64,000 nucleotides of DNA from Symsagittifera roscoffensis (GCF_963678635.1 NC_087062.1:42548395-42612394); one strand, 5' to 3'. Shown: positions 1-11,865, counted from the stretch's first letter. A program made the numbers and translations. Notes: generated by a model from the sequence alone, not told the origin.

Positions 1-1
1 A

Positions 2-364
2 CAAGTTGAAAATGACGAAGTTAAGGGATATCTAAATCAGCTCGACAATAAATACCCAAAAAGTTTTCAATCTCCGCTAAGTCAATCTGAAAGAACTTTA
101 AAATCAAGTAATGGCTTAAGAAGTTCAACACCAACTCTGCTGGTGACAAGAAAGAAAGAAGACATGGCACCCTCGTTTGATGTCTCCCACATTTCGATGG
201 CTTCAAATTTTGTGCATGGAGATAAGACAAGATCAGTGCAATTCTACAACGAGTCGTCTATTTTGCCCAGAAGCGACGGCGATACGAGGTCAAGAAAACC
301 AAACAGTGGCCTTGAACCTCTAAACGGAAAATTTATTCATCCAACAGTTCTTTTTGCTAAATAA
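2..364 (+). CDS. 3'-terminal exon of an unidentified gene (5' end outside window)
   Basis: The frame is open from base 2 to a TAA ending at 364 and gives 120 residues with no stop. There is no convincing start codon, so this is probably the last coding exon of a gene that begins to the left. The product is hydrophilic and rich in Ser, Lys and Arg, with no membrane segment and no domain I recognise. It ends in LFAK. An AATAAA lies 220 nt downstream (584-589), as expected for a 3'UTR. Only about 360 nt are seen, so a chance open frame cannot be excluded. The base composition is richer in G+C than the flanking noncoding DNA, which favours coding. Confidence 0.45.
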   Translation, partial: QVENDEVKGYLNQLDNKYPKSFQSPLSQSERTLKSSNGLRSSTPTLLVTRKKEDMAPSFDVSHISMASNFVHGDKTRSVQFYNESSILPRSDGDTRSRKPNSGLEPLNGKFIHPTVLFAK

Positions 365-583
365 TTAAGTTTGTTTAGATTCATTTTAACTAACTAATCA
401 TTCAGTCGTTGATTCTTTTATAACTATTCTAGATGAATTAAAACTTCTCATAAGTATGTACGATATTTTAAAAAATATTGTTTATAAATCATAATCACCT
501 GCTGTAAATATAGATAAAACTTATAAAATATTGTAGTGTGTAAATAAGACAAATATGGTTACTTAGTAGTTTTTGATAAAGAC

Positions 584-589
584 AATAAA
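584..589 (+). terminator. AATAAA polyadenylation signal for the gene ending at 364
   Basis: This is a canonical AATAAA 220 nt past the stop codon of the partial gene. The intervening 365-583 is AT-rich and noncoding, as for a 3'UTR. Confidence 0.4.
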
Positions 590-661
590 CTAACAAGTAT
601 GAGGCAAATGAGTTTCTTAGCTATTGATACCGGTATTCTTGTCAATAGGGGAAAGCATTAT

Positions 662-682
662 GAAGAAGAAGAAGAAGAAGAA
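662..682. repeat. (GAA)n / (TTC)n microsatellite
   Basis: Seven GAA units. Read on the minus strand this is a (TTC)n tract about 360 nt past the end of the CR1-like ORF2. Many CR1/L2-type elements end in a simple repeat, so it may mark the 3' end of that element. Confidence 0.7.
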
Positions 683-1037
683 AGAACACTTGAATTACTA
701 TACAATAAAAAGCCGAGGCATCAGTGTAGCAAAGTGTAAATAATAAAATTGGTTATAAATTCATTGGTTACATCAAACAAAAACAAAACATCAGAAAACA
801 AGCAATAAACAAAAAAAAAAAAACAAAATCGGTTACAGTTCGGAAATTGGTTGATTAAAGTATATGAAGTTTCGGATACTATAGAAAATTAAAGATTTAA
901 GAATTAGGAACAAGCTGGTAATAAAACTTTACAAACAATTTTACAGATAGTCCAATTATACAACGTATATACAGAGTATATACAGTTTCTCTTTCAAGCA
1001 ATGTGTGAAAAATTAAACTGAATTAAAAAATATAGAA

Positions 1038-4000
1038 CTAGCAAAAACGGTAATCACGCCACGTATTTGTATTAGTACATATAGGATTGTTTCTCAATTC
1101 ACTCACGTAAAATTCTTTCAATTTTTTCTTGAATTCTGTTTTCGATTTTTCTAAATTGCGCAAAATTATGGGCAGTGAATTCCATTTTTTAGAAGTCAAA
1201 TGAAAAAATGATTTTTGTAGAGAAGCAGTCGAACAATGTTTGTCAAAAATAATTTGTTTCGTTCTTTCGTTGAGCCTATAATTGGCAGTCGGTAGTCTCA
1301 GTGTATTTTCAAAAGCCTTCTTTTTGTTTGTAAGATATTGGTATAAGTATGTTATACACTTTAACTCAATTCTTTTCTCGATTCCAATGAACGATTTGCT
1401 AATGCGAAGAAGGGAAGAAGATTTAAAATTCGATCTGAAATATGTTCTTTTAGCGCCCAGTTCAACTGTTTCTCCAGAGATAGCATCAAAGTAGCATTAA
1501 TTTGTTGTAAAAAAATTGCTGAATAATCTAAATGTGATAAAACAAGACAATGAAGCAAGGCAACTAATGATAATGTCGGCAGTTGTTGTCCAATTTATCA
1601 ATAGTTTTAATCCCTTGGGCCATTTTTTGGAGAATTGTTTTGATTTGAGCATGAAAAGATAAACTTGAATCAAGAATTATGCCTAAATATTTGCATTCTG
1701 ATTTTTTGGCTACATAATGCCCACTAATTACTTGTTTATCAGTATCCACATTTTTGCTATCATTTTTTTGACAAAATGTTATAAATTCCGATTTAGATGC
1801 ATTCAGATTCAATTGGTTCTCTGCAAAAAATTCCGTTAGATTATTGAGTGATTTTTGCAATCGATTCAAAGCATCCTCAGAAATTATAGAAGAGGAAAAA
1901 ACCATACAGTCGTCAGCATATTGAACTAAAGTACAACCCTCATATAATCGCTCTTGTATGTCATTAACATAAATATTGAACAACAACGGACCAAGTACCG
2001 TTCCTTGTGGGACACCTCGTTTTATTTCAATCCAGTCTGAAAAAATTCCATTGCCGTTTACTCTTTGAATACGTTTGTTTAGGAAGCTAGCAATTAAAGC
2101 ATTTGCTCCATTTGAAAAACCGAGAGAAAGCATTTTTTCAATTAAAACTTCATGCGAAATAGAATCAAAAGCCTTGGACAGATCTAATAAAGCTGCATGT
2201 ACGATTTTTTTTGAATCTATTTAATTTCGAATACTTTCTGTCACATAAACAAGAGCATCTTGTGTTGAAATGTTTTTGCGAAATCCGAATTGAAATGGTG
2301 TCATTATTTGAAATTTGTCAAGATGTTCTGTTATTTGGGCATGTAAAATTTTTTCAAAAATTTTAGAAAAAGCACAAGTTATTGATATTGGCCGATAATT
2401 TTTTGCATCCATTGAGTCATCTTTTTTGAACAAAGGGGTTACGTTTGCTTTTTTCAGTTCGATCGGGAAAATGTTCTCATCTAAGCAAGTATTTATGACA
2501 AAAGTTAAATGTGGAACTATAACTGATTGACCGTCAATGATTGCCCAAGCAGGTACGGTACAAGGTCCGAGAGGTTTTCCAACATTGATTTTTCGAACTA
2601 TATCAAAGCATTGCTTCACTGTAATGTGTTGAAAATGAAAAGATGCAGATTCAGAGGCAGATTTGTTGTAATTCGGAGGCTTTTTAGCGCCGAAAAATTC
2701 GCCTAAGTTTGAAAAAATATAATTTAAATGATTGGCAATTTTTTTGTCTTGGGTTATCATTTCACTGAAGGAATTTCGTAGAACTGTAATTCGATGGTTG
2801 CCAGAACATGTACCTCTAACTTGGTTAATATATTTCCATTTTTGTTGGATAGTGCTGAGAAGTGAAAAACAATTTTTTGAATGATCGAATTGTTTACTTC
2901 TAATCAATTTGCTCATTTGATTACGTAAAAACTGGTACTTTGACCAATTATCGCTTGTGCTTTGACTGCGATATGATCTGAGTGAATTCTGTTTCTTAGT
3001 CAACAATTGCTGACATTCTGAATCGAACCATTCCGTTTTCAACACGTTTTTTGGTTTAAAATTACGAACAAACTTTTTTTCGATAGGAGCATGTTGCTGT
3101 AGAGCACAAGAAATTAAATAAATCATCGTCGAGAACATGTTTTGTGCGTCTGTACATTGATATAAGAGATACCAAGGAAGAGCGGAGAGTGAATTGCAAA
3201 ATTCATTTTTCTGATAATTTTTCTTATTGAAAGTCGTAATTATCCTCGGTAAAATTTTGCCGCATTTTATATCCGTCAAAATAAATGAAGCAAAATGGTC
3301 GGTTTTATAAGGTGTATCAAAACAAAACTCAATGCCGTTTGTTTCATAGTCACTGATTATGTAGTCGATATGAGTTTTTGTTGAGGAACTAATTCTGGTC
3401 TCATCGTTTGGACAAAAAACCTTCAATCCATATGGGATAATTATAGAATCTAAATTTTCTTTTTCTTTGCTATCCAGATAATTTATGTTATAATCACCCA
3501 AAAGCGTAATTTTATTAGAAACTGAAAAAGCATTATCTATGTTAAGCGTTAATTGTTCCAAAAAATCAATAAAGTTTGATCTGCTTGGGTTATAACACAA
3601 ATTAACTAACATTTTTTCTTTACTCGAAATGTTAAATGTAGATTTGCACTCAACCCACACTGACTCATATTTTTCTTTATCAAATAAATTTAGATCAGGC
3701 CTCAATTTCGGAGCCAATTTGACTGGTATATATAACAAAACGCCACCGCCTTTCTTTTTTACCGCTGATTGCCTATCATATCTGAACATCGCATGCGTTC
3801 TAGGTTGGAAATTCCATAAATTGTCACTATCTTCTTTTTTAAGCCACGTTTCGGAAATTCCTATAATTGTGTTTTCGCCCATATCATCAAGAAATTTTTT
3901 CAATTGCATCCGTTTTCTAATAATACTTTGAAAATTCAAATGAACAAATTTAAGATTTGCACAATTTTTTGAGCAGATACCGTAGACTGTTTCAATGGTT

Positions 4001-4233
4001 TCGATAGGACCAGGGTTTTTTTCAACATCCCCACTTTGGGTCAGTAACAACGCGAAAAGGAAAAGATGAGTCAGTGTGGTAGCTCTCCGCTCATTTATCC
4101 CACATTTCGTTGATAATATCTTTTGCTGGCAGCTTAGATAGCCCCAGTAAACAATAGTTTTTTCTTTAGTTTCCATCTGAGCCTTGGAAATTAGAAAAAT
4201 TGCACAAAACAACCAGAATTTAATATTCAGCAT
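1038..4233 (-). pseudogene. ORF2 polyprotein of CR1-like element: 2A, AP-endonuclease, reverse transcriptase
   Basis: The frame starts at an ATG at 4233. Residues 1-76 are a leader ending in DVEKNPGP. The endonuclease follows, with VHLNFQS, SETWL, LGDYN and KTDH motifs carrying the usual catalytic Asn, Glu, Asp/Asn and Asp-His. The RT comes next, with NYRPIS, DLSKAFD, GVPQGTVLGPLLF and the catalytic YADD. Breaks: one in-frame TAA at 2221-2223, with the same frame continuing to 1564; a frame change near 1560; and another near 1361, after which the C-terminal region with the KKWNSLP motif runs to about 1038. The single nonsense codon and two frameshifts mean this copy is dead but fairly young. 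Nothing suggests host use. Confidence 0.85.
4006..4065 (-). other. 2A translational-recoding (StopGo) motif at the N terminus of ORF2
   Basis: Residues 57-76 of ORF2 end in SGDVEKNPGP, a full match to the D-V/I-E-x-N-P-G-P consensus. They are preceded by a hydrophobic run (LTHLFLFALLL), and a second hydrophobic segment lies at residues 4-17. Known 2A motifs make the ribosome skip the final Gly-Pro bond. 2A-like motifs are documented in CR1-type elements of sea urchin, amphioxus and molluscs, where some also act as signal peptides. Here a 75-residue leader would be released and the rest of ORF2 would begin with Pro. Confidence 0.85.
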
Positions 4234-4289
4234 AATAGGTTAAATAAATTAAATAATCGCCAAAGTTTGCACCAAGAAAAAATGCGAAA

Positions 4290-4676
4290 CTAGTATTTCC
4301 TAAAAAATTTTGCACCGTTTTGGAAAAATTGTAACATTTCTGCCGTTTTTGGATCTAAATTTGATGATTGTTGGGTTTGCTTCATTCTGGGGCGGGTTGT
4401 AATCTCACATGTGTTTGCATTAATATCAGAACCCCTAAAAGAATCTCTAAAACTTTGCACCAAAATTTCAACACCCCCATCAGAAGGATGCAAACCATCC
4501 GAGCTAAGAGCATCTGTATTTTGACTAAAAATTTTGTTTATGTCTAAAATATCCAATTTTACTTCGCCCAAGTCTTTTACATTCCGTACTAAATTAAGAA
4601 TTTGCTTGTTTAGCTTCTGTACATTTGGATTAAAATCTTTTCTAAAAGCGCCTAAGGGAGTTACAGTACATAGCTG
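4290..4676 (-). pseudogene. ORF1 remnant: C-terminal part of an SGNH-type esterase domain
   Basis: The minus-strand frame is open from 4676 to a stop at 4290 and has no start, so only the C terminus is left. It contains SSDGLHPSDGG followed by an amphipathic helix (VQSFRDSF). D-x-L-H-P is the last block of SGNH hydrolases and carries the catalytic Asp and His. CR1 ORF1 proteins are known to carry such esterase domains. It ends 57 nt before ORF2. The missing N-terminal block with the catalytic Ser confirms 5' truncation. Confidence 0.65.
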
Positions 4677-4682
4677 TCACGC

Positions 4683-4940
4683 CTAAGGCTGTCACGCCTA
4701 AGGGAGTGACAGCCTGATCTATGGAATAGGATGTCAGTAAAAATCTACAAATATCACTTCAACGGAGTATACAGATACTTCGAACGAAACTCAGTCGTTT
4801 ATATCAAACATCTTGATTTCCGCAAAAAAAAACAGTGCTGATCATGCTAATGCTGATGTAGAGAAAAGTGTAGTTTATATGCAAAGAAAATAACCCACGA
4901 GAGATAAGTTTTTCTTGATTTGGATCACCACACTTGAAGG
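4683..4940. other. Noncoding, no gene seen
   Basis: AT-rich sequence after the retroelement junction. Apart from the duplicated 15-mer around 4673-4702, I see no ORF, RNA gene or known repeat. Confidence 0.5.
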
Positions 4941-5145
4941 TTTGTAAGTCAATTGAAGCGTTACAGACGAGTTGTCGAAATCAGTGAAACGCGATCAACG
5001 TGTTAAATTTTCAAAAGTGGTGTTCCGCAGGACTCCATTTTGGGGTCTATGTTGTTTCTTCTTGTATCTGCTACTGACCTTCCAAACAAAAATGCACACT
5101 TTCAGCGAAGTTCTATTTAGCCGATGACACAAAAATTGCTAGATT
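4940..5145 (+). pseudogene. Reverse-transcriptase remnant of a second non-LTR element
   Basis: On the + strand 5019-5081 reads GVPQDSILGS and then a LFLLVSATDLP-like stretch, and 5107-5136 reads FYLADDTKIA in a shifted frame. These match the RT motifs GVPQGSxLGPLLFxLxINDLP and FADDTKI, with the catalytic ADD preserved. A preceding LKRYRRVV-like stretch fits the segment just before the GVPQ block. Stops and frameshifts make it a dead fragment. It is on the opposite strand to the CR1-like element beside it. Confidence 0.6.
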
Positions 5146-5209
5146 AAACTGATCGGCTGAGAAAATCTGGACTTGAAAGCTACAACTACGTGGCTTCTAT
5201 TTACATTAG

Positions 5210-5320
5210 CGAGCGATAGTGTATTAGTACGAACCGTCTTGTTTTTCTAACCTAATTCGCAAATAACAGTGTTCATTAAAAGTGTTCACTTTTTTGGTGG
5301 CACTTTTGCCCTTCTCACGA
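5210..5320 (+). repeat. Dispersed repeat (TTAGTACGAAC...CGCAAATAACAGTG family)
   Basis: The block from GTATTAGTACGAACCGTC through CGCAAATAACAGTG to a GGTGGCACTTTTG-like end recurs with substitutions at about 16208-16310 (inside intron 1 of the Musashi-like gene) and 49505-49600. It is a dispersed noncoding repeat with unknown ends. The surrounding 5146-5845 shows nothing else I can support. Confidence 0.6.
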
Positions 5321-7757
5321 TTTGTAGCATTGGAAAATTCAGCATCTGTTCTGATTTATTTGTGGCTAGTGCTTGTGATTTATTAAGCTCTTGTACCGAT
5401 ATGCTGAAATTTTTTTGGTTGGTTTCGTTCAATCTAGGCTTGAAAAAACGTGTGATTGTTTCTAAAATGCAGCTCGAATTTTTTTTTGCCTCTAACGTCA
5501 AGTTCATTTTGTAATATAAATTTTTTTGGTGTATGGTTACACTTTGCACACACCAATTAATTTTCATTTTTTTAAACAGTGCACGGGTTGCAAGTGTATG
5601 ACTTCCACAACTTACGCCATCAATCTCAGGACTAGCTTCTGGAAACTGTTTGAACAAGCGTTTCATAATTAATGGACCAGTTTATATGACCGGAAAAGCA
5701 ACCTTGATATTGATGAAAATCCTTCTTTTTATATGCTAAATCAAAAAACCGCGCCGGGTTTCAGAGGAGCTAATGTCTGTAATTTGCTGACAATCCTCCA
5801 CATTTTTTAAAATCAGCTGAACTATTTTTTTGTTAGCATATTCTGACCAAATACGAAAGTTTGAAGCACCTGCTTGTTTCATTGTTTAAGTAGTCGTTTT
5901 TTTTCAAAGCGTTCTTTTCATCGATAAATTCTGAATGTTTTCTATTGGCTGTCTGCTGGCCATTTAGTCTCAGAATCAGTTCTCCGCAGTTTTTAGGCAG
6001 TTATAGTTAGTGATCAAGTTCAAGTTTGTGCCTGAAGCTGACTAGGGGGAGGGGGGTGCGTGCGACTTGAGGGTTTCAGGAAATTTAACGGATGGTTTTG
6101 AATTTTATCTCGTTCAGTTTGATTGCTATCAATTGCGCTAGAAGAAAAACTTATACATTGGATACAGAGCTCGTACCATAGGTCGTTGGACTGTCTTGAA
6201 AATGCCAAGTATCTGCTGGTTTGAACTGACACTTCAACTTTTTCTTTTGTCTTTGTTTTTGCAGTCATTGGCCAGTTCTGAGTTCAGGTTGTAACGGCCA
6301 GCGTTGTTGCAACCCAGATGGATCCGTTAGCTGTCCTTTCGAGGGTTCTGGTACCTCACGTTAAAAGTTTTTGTATATTTACCAACGCGATTCCTGTATT
6401 TTGTTTGAAATTCGTACATATCGTTTGAAATGTTGTTTGAAATGTCTTTTTTTCTGCTGGTTTTTAATGCCTATGATTTCTTCCTGGCTTGAACAATTTC
6501 TACGGAAATTGAAACTCGTTTTTTGATTTTTAAATTCTCGAACTCTGACGTAACTACGTTGATATATAAACTTTCTTGTGTTTTTCGTCGAAATGATTTC
6601 GCTTAATGGTTTCCGGTTATTGATCCTTGTTTTAGTGTTTTCTTTTTTTGTTCCGACCATTGTAAATGGGGGAAAAACTTTGTACTTGGACGTGTTTTAG
6701 TTTTTTTCTCTATTTTTTGTTTTCCCCGATCCAAAATCAGGTCTCACAAATGATCATCGGAATGGGTCGAGCGATACATCTTATTAAAGCCCTTCCAGTC
6801 TTATTTCGAACGACAGTTAAAAAGTTCCAAAAATTTTTCGAGAAAAACCAGTTTGAAAATTTTGATTTTTGTGTACTTTAGAGCGAATAAGATTTTTTTG
6901 ATTGTTTTTTTTTCGACTGGAACCGTTGCACGATTTTTACTATGTTGCCTTTTTTTCTATGACTGTCGAATATGTCTCAATTCTATCTATTTCTTTAAGA
7001 GTACGGTCGGAACATGCTGTGTTGCGTGCACAGCCACTGGCTTTTCTTCTCTCTTCGTTTTGTTTTCCACGCAAAATCAGGTACCAGAAATAAAAAACGG
7101 AATAGGTCGAGTGATATATTTAATCGAAACCCTTTCAGTCGTGATTTGAACGACACTAAAAATTTCCAAAAACAATTTCAAGTGTCGAGAAAAACAAGTT
7201 CGGAATTTTTGATTTTTCGTCTAGTTTCGTTCGCGTAAAGCGAGCTAGGATGCTTGAATTATGCTTAAGTTATGCCGTTTACAATTAAATTTTACTTCAA
7301 AATTACTGCCAAATGTCATGTTTTGTTTTCGTTTTTCTTGTCATTTTTCTGGAAAAACGGTTGTCTAGTTTGCTCAATTACTATGACCGTCTAATAGGCC
7401 TAAGTTGTAGAAAAGAAAAGAAATTAGTTTGAACAAAATAGTTTTTTTTCAGACTATGGTCCGAACATTTTGTGCTACTTGCGCAGTAACTGGCTATCCT
7501 TGTGTTATGTCGGTTTCTTCGTCGTATAATGTGTCGTCTGAAGAGCAGGAATAAGTTTCTGTGTTTTTGTATGTTTCCGGTGTAGGGTGTTAGAAACTTT
7601 ATCTTGTTTTTTCATTCTGAATCACATTTTTGTCCGTATAGAACTTTGAAATTATTAGGACTAATTTTCTTGATAATTCGGTATAGAACTATGTTCACAA
7701 GATATCGCACCTGAAAATACTACGTTAAATTCCCTGCATTAAATTCAATCTACTATC

Positions 7758-7843
7758 CAGCGCAGGTTGCATGGAGGGAGTTGAGGAAAAACATACGCCT
7801 GAGTCTTCAAACGCTTGTGGTTCGAGTCCGGTCGGGATGTGTT
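7758..7843 (+). repeat. tRNA-like (B-box) sequence in unit A
   Basis: It contains GGTTCGAGTCC, an exact Pol III B-box, about 50 nt after an A-box-like GGTTGCATGGAGG. Acceptor arms do not pair convincingly, so it is a tRNA-derived relic or SINE head and not a tRNA gene. Confidence 0.5.
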
Positions 7844-8728
7844 ATTTGCAAACTAGAGGTTCTGATTTTTCGTACTATCGTCTGTCTATTTATTTTTGTC
7901 GGTTTCTTTCCCGTAACACGGACTTTTTGCAGGTTTAACTTTCCTCTTACTTACTGAGTTTCAGTTTTCAAGCATTTTAAATGCGGTAACTGAGATTTCT
8001 GACCAATTACGAAAGTTTGAAGCACCTGCATGTTTCATTGTTGAAGCAGTCGTATTTTTTTTTCAAAGCGTTTTGTTCATTGGATCAGCTCTATTGGCTG
8101 TCTGCTGGCAATTTAGCCTGATAATCAAATCTCCGCAGGTTTTTAGGCAGTTAGTTATGTGATCAAGTTCATTTTTGTGCCTGAAGCTGACTAGGGGGAG
8201 GGGGGTGCCTGCGACTTGAGGGCTTAAGGTAATTTGACGGATGGTTTCTAACCTTTTCTCGTTCAGTTTGATTGCTATCAACTGCGCTCGAAGAAAAAAT
8301 TATACATTGGATACAGAGCTCGTACCATAGGTCGTTGGACTGTCTTGAAACTGCCAAGTATCTGCTGGTTCGAACTGACTCTTCATCTTTTTCTATTTCT
8401 TTGTTTTTGCAGTTATTGGTCAGTTCTGAGTTCTGGTTGTAACGGCCAGCGTTGTTGCAACCCAGATGGATCCGTTAGCTGTCCTTTTGAGGGTTCTGGT
8501 ACCTCATGTTAAAAGTTTTTGTATATTTACCAACTCGATTCCTGTATTTTGTTTGAAATTCGTACATATCGTTTGAAATGTTATTGATCGAAATGTCTTT
8601 TTTTCTGCTAGTTTTTAATGCATATAATTTCTTTCTGGTTTAAACAATTTCTACGGAAATTGAAACTCGTTTTTTGATTTTTGAATTCTCGAACTCGTAC
8701 GTAACTACGTTGATATATAAACTTTCTT

Positions 8729-9728
8729 GTGTTTTTCGTCGAAATGATTTAGCTCAATGGTTTCCGGTTATTGATCCTTGTTTTAGTGTTTTCTTTTTTT
8801 GTTCCGACCATTGTAAATGGGGGAAAAACTTTGTATTTGGGCGTGTTTTAGTTTTTTTCTCTATTTTCTGTTTTCCCCGATCCAAAATCAGGTCTCACAA
8901 ATGGTCATCAGAATGGGTCGAGCGATACATCATATTAAAGCCCTTCCAGTCGTAATTCGAACGACAGTTAAAAAGTACCAAAAATTTTTCGAGAAAAACC
9001 AGTTTGAAAATTTTGATTTTTGTGTACTTCAGAGCGAATAAGATTTTTTATTGTTTTTTTTTTTTCATTTTTCGACTGGAACCGTTGCACGATTTTTACT
9101 ATGTTGCTTTTTTTTCTATGACTCGAATATGTCTCAATTCTATCTATTTCTTTAAGCGTACGGTCGGAACATGCTGTGCTGCGTGCACAGCCACTGGCTT
9201 TTCTTCTTTCGTTTTGTTTTCCACGAAAGTGTTTTTCGTCGAAATGATTTAGCTCAATGGTTTCCGGTTATTGATCCTTGTTTTAGTGTTTTCTTTTTTT
9301 GTTCCGACCATTGTAAATGGGGGAAAAACTTTGTATTTGGGCTTGTTTTAGTTTTTTTCTCTATTTTCTGTTTTCCCCGATCCAAAATCAGGTCTCACAA
9401 ATGGTCATCAGAATGGGTCGAGCGATACATCATATTAAAGCCCTTCCAGTCGTAATTCGAACGACAGTTAAAAAGTACCAAAAATTTTTCGAGAAAAACC
9501 AGTTTGAAAATTTTGATTTTTGTGTACTTCAGAGCGAATAAGATTTTTTATTGTTTTTTTTTTCATTTTTCGACTGGAACCGTTGCACGATTTTTACTAT
9601 GTTGCTTTTTTTTCTATGACTGTCGAATATGTCTCAATTCTATCTATTTCTTTAAGCGTACGGTCGGAACATGCTGTGCTGCGTGCACAGCCACTGGCTT
9701 TTCTTCTTTCGTTTTGTTTTCCACGCAA
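8729..9728 (+). repeat. Near-perfect 500-bp tandem duplication
   Basis: 8729-9228 and 9229-9728 are head-to-tail copies of the same 500 bp. I see very few differences: one G/T near 8842/9342, a 2-nt indel near 9123/9621 and T-run length. The equivalent in unit A (from about 6578) is single-copy and more diverged. The event is therefore younger than the spread of the larger array. Confidence 0.9.
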
Positions 9729-10417
9729 AATCAGGTACCAGAAATAATAAACGGAATAGGTCGAGTGATATATTTAATCGAAACCCTTTCAGTCGTGATT
9801 TGAACGACACGAAAATTTTCAAAAACAATTTCCAGTGTCGAGAAAAACAAGTTCGGAATTTTTGATTTTTCGTCTAGTTTCGTTCGCGTAAAGCGAGCTA
9901 GGATGCTTGAGTTATGCTTAAGTTATGCCGTTTACAATTAAATTTTACTTCGAAATTACTGCTAAATGTCATGTTTTATTTTAGTTTTTCTTGTCATTTT
10001 TCTGGAAAAACGGTTGTCTAGTTTGCTCAATTACTATGACCGTCTAATATGCCTAAGTTGTAGAAAAGCAAAGAAACTAATTTGAACAAAAATGTTTTTT
10101 TTTTCAGACTATGGTCCGAACATTCTGTGCTACTGGCGCAGTAACTGGCTATCCTTGTGTTATGTCGGTTTCTTCATCGTATAATGTGTCGTCTGAAGAG
10201 CAAGAATAAGTTTCTGTTTTTTTTTGTATTTTTCCGGCGTAAGTTGTTAGAAACATGATCTTGTTTTTTCATACTGAATCACATTTTTGTCCGTATAGAA
10301 CTTTGAAATTATTAGGACTAATTTTCTTGATAATTCGGTATAGAACTATGTTCACAAGATATCGCACCTGAAAATACTACGTTAAATTCCCTGCATTAAA
10401 TTCAATCTACTATCCAG

Positions 10418-10503
10418 CGCAGGTTGCATGGAGGGAGTTGAGGAAAAACATACGCCTGAGTCTTCAAACGCTTGTGGTTCGAGTCCGGTCGGGATGTGTT
10501 ATT
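10418..10503 (+). repeat. tRNA-like (B-box) sequence in unit B
   Basis: It is essentially identical to 7758-7843, with the same GGTTCGAGTCC B-box. Conservation here follows from the array duplication and does not show function. Confidence 0.5.
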
Positions 10504-11865
10504 TGCAAACTAGAGGTTCTGATTTTTCGTACTATCGTCTGTCTATTTATTTTTGTCGGTTTCTTTCCCGTAACACGGACTTTTTGCAGGTTTAACTTTC
10601 CTCTTACTTACTGAGTTTCAGTTTTCAAGCATTTTAAATGCGGTAACTGAGATTTCTGACCAATTACGAAAGTTTGAAGCACCTGCATGTTTCATTGTTG
10701 AAGCAGTCGTATTTTTTTTTCAAAGCGTTTTGTTCATTGGATCAGCTCTATTGGCTGTCTGCTGGCAATTTAGCCTGATAATCAAATCTCCGCAGGTTTT
10801 TAGGCAGTTAGTTATGTGATCAAGTTATTTTTGTGCCTGAAGCTGACTAGGGGTAGGGGGGTGCCTGCGACTTGAGGGTTTCACATTATTTGACGGATGG
10901 TTTTTTAACCTTTTCTAGTTGTTTGATTGCTATCAACTGCGCTAGAAGAAAAATTTATACATTGGATACAGAGCTCGTAATATAGGTCGTTGGACTGTCT
11001 TGAAAATTGCAAGTATCTGCTGGTTTGAACTGACACTTCAACTTTTTCTTACTTCCTTGTTTTTGCAGTTATTGGTCAGTTCTGAGTTCTGGTTGTAACG
11101 GCCAGCGTTGTTGCAACCAAGATGGATCCGTTAGCTGTCCTTTCGAGGGTTATGGTACCTCATGTTAAAAAATTTTGTATATTTACCAACGCGATTCCTG
11201 TGTTTTGTTTGAAATTCGTGCATATCGTTTGAAATGTTATTGTTTGAAATGTCTTTTTTTTCTGCTGGTTTTTCCAATTCAAAATGAAAAAGTTTTGATG
11301 ATTTCTGTAGACGCAGTTCTTATACCTCCATGCCTAAAAAGCGTAAGTATTTTTTTCGCCCATTACTCTTCTGAGCTCTTTTTGGAGAAAGTTGAATAAT
11401 TTTATCTGCGACGAAAGGAAGTAAAATGGAATTCTTTCTTTGGAATGCATGGCTCAATACTCATCTCTTTTAGATTAACGCTTTCGTCCTGCTTACTGGA
11501 TACCAGTTTTCAAGCACCTTTGGTTGAGGTAATTGAGTTACAAGGTTCTTGCGGAATTAGTGCTGTTTTTCTGACAAATTTTTCAAATAGATGGATGAAT
11601 GTTCACGGAATTATTACGCATGTGATTCTTATGTTAAAGTTATGATGGCGTTAGAAATGCACAACAAAGGCTTTGTCTTGCGAACAATTTCTTCAACAGA
11701 ATCATTAAATCGTTTTCTAAAATCTGCTCGGTGTTAACCAACGGACTTATGTCGAGCATGTCTGGATACCTAACACAGATTTTTTTTGGTTTACCAACTT
11801 TTTACCAGAATCGTTTGAATAATTTGTTTCTTGATTCATAATGAATTCCTTGCGTTCCCAGTCCC

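Larger units (their letters stand above)
662..4676 (-). mobile_element. CR1-like non-LTR retrotransposon, 5'-truncated and decayed
   Basis: Read on the minus strand the order is: the tail of an ORF1 ending in an esterase-type DGLHPS motif, ORF2 with a 2A motif, an APE-type endonuclease and a reverse transcriptase, a C-terminal WNSLP region, a 3'UTR, and a (TTC)n tail. This order, with an SGNH-esterase ORF1, is typical of the CR1 group. The 5' side stops near 4676, where the ORF1 frame meets a stop next to a duplicated 15-bp sequence (4673-4702), so most of ORF1 is missing. The 3' boundary is inferred from the microsatellite and is not proven by a target-site duplication. Confidence 0.8.
5846..11270 (+). 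repeat. Tandem array of a 2.1-2.7 kb noncoding unit (about 2.3 copies)
   Basis: The sequence ACGAAAGTTTGAAGCACCTG starts three head-to-tail units at about 5846, 8004 and 10664. Unit A is about 2158 bp. Unit B is about 2660 bp because it carries an extra 500-bp internal duplication. Unit C breaks off near 11270. The copies are highly similar and alignable by eye over their whole length. All open frames inside them are short, overlap in several frames and do not keep frame between copies, so I read the unit as noncoding. Each full unit holds a tRNA-like B-box sequence, at 7758 and 10418. Confidence 0.85.

Noticed and set aside
5286-5666. 126-codon minus-strand frame
   Set aside because: Its Lys/Asn-rich composition follows the AT content, it overlaps a dispersed repeat, and the related copies at 16.2 and 49.5 kb do not keep it open.
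6379-9865. Many 60-99 codon open frames on both strands in the 5.8-11.3 kb array
   Set aside because: They overlap in several frames, are rich in Phe/Leu/Ser from T-rich DNA, and repeat only because the DNA repeats. Indels between copies break the frames.
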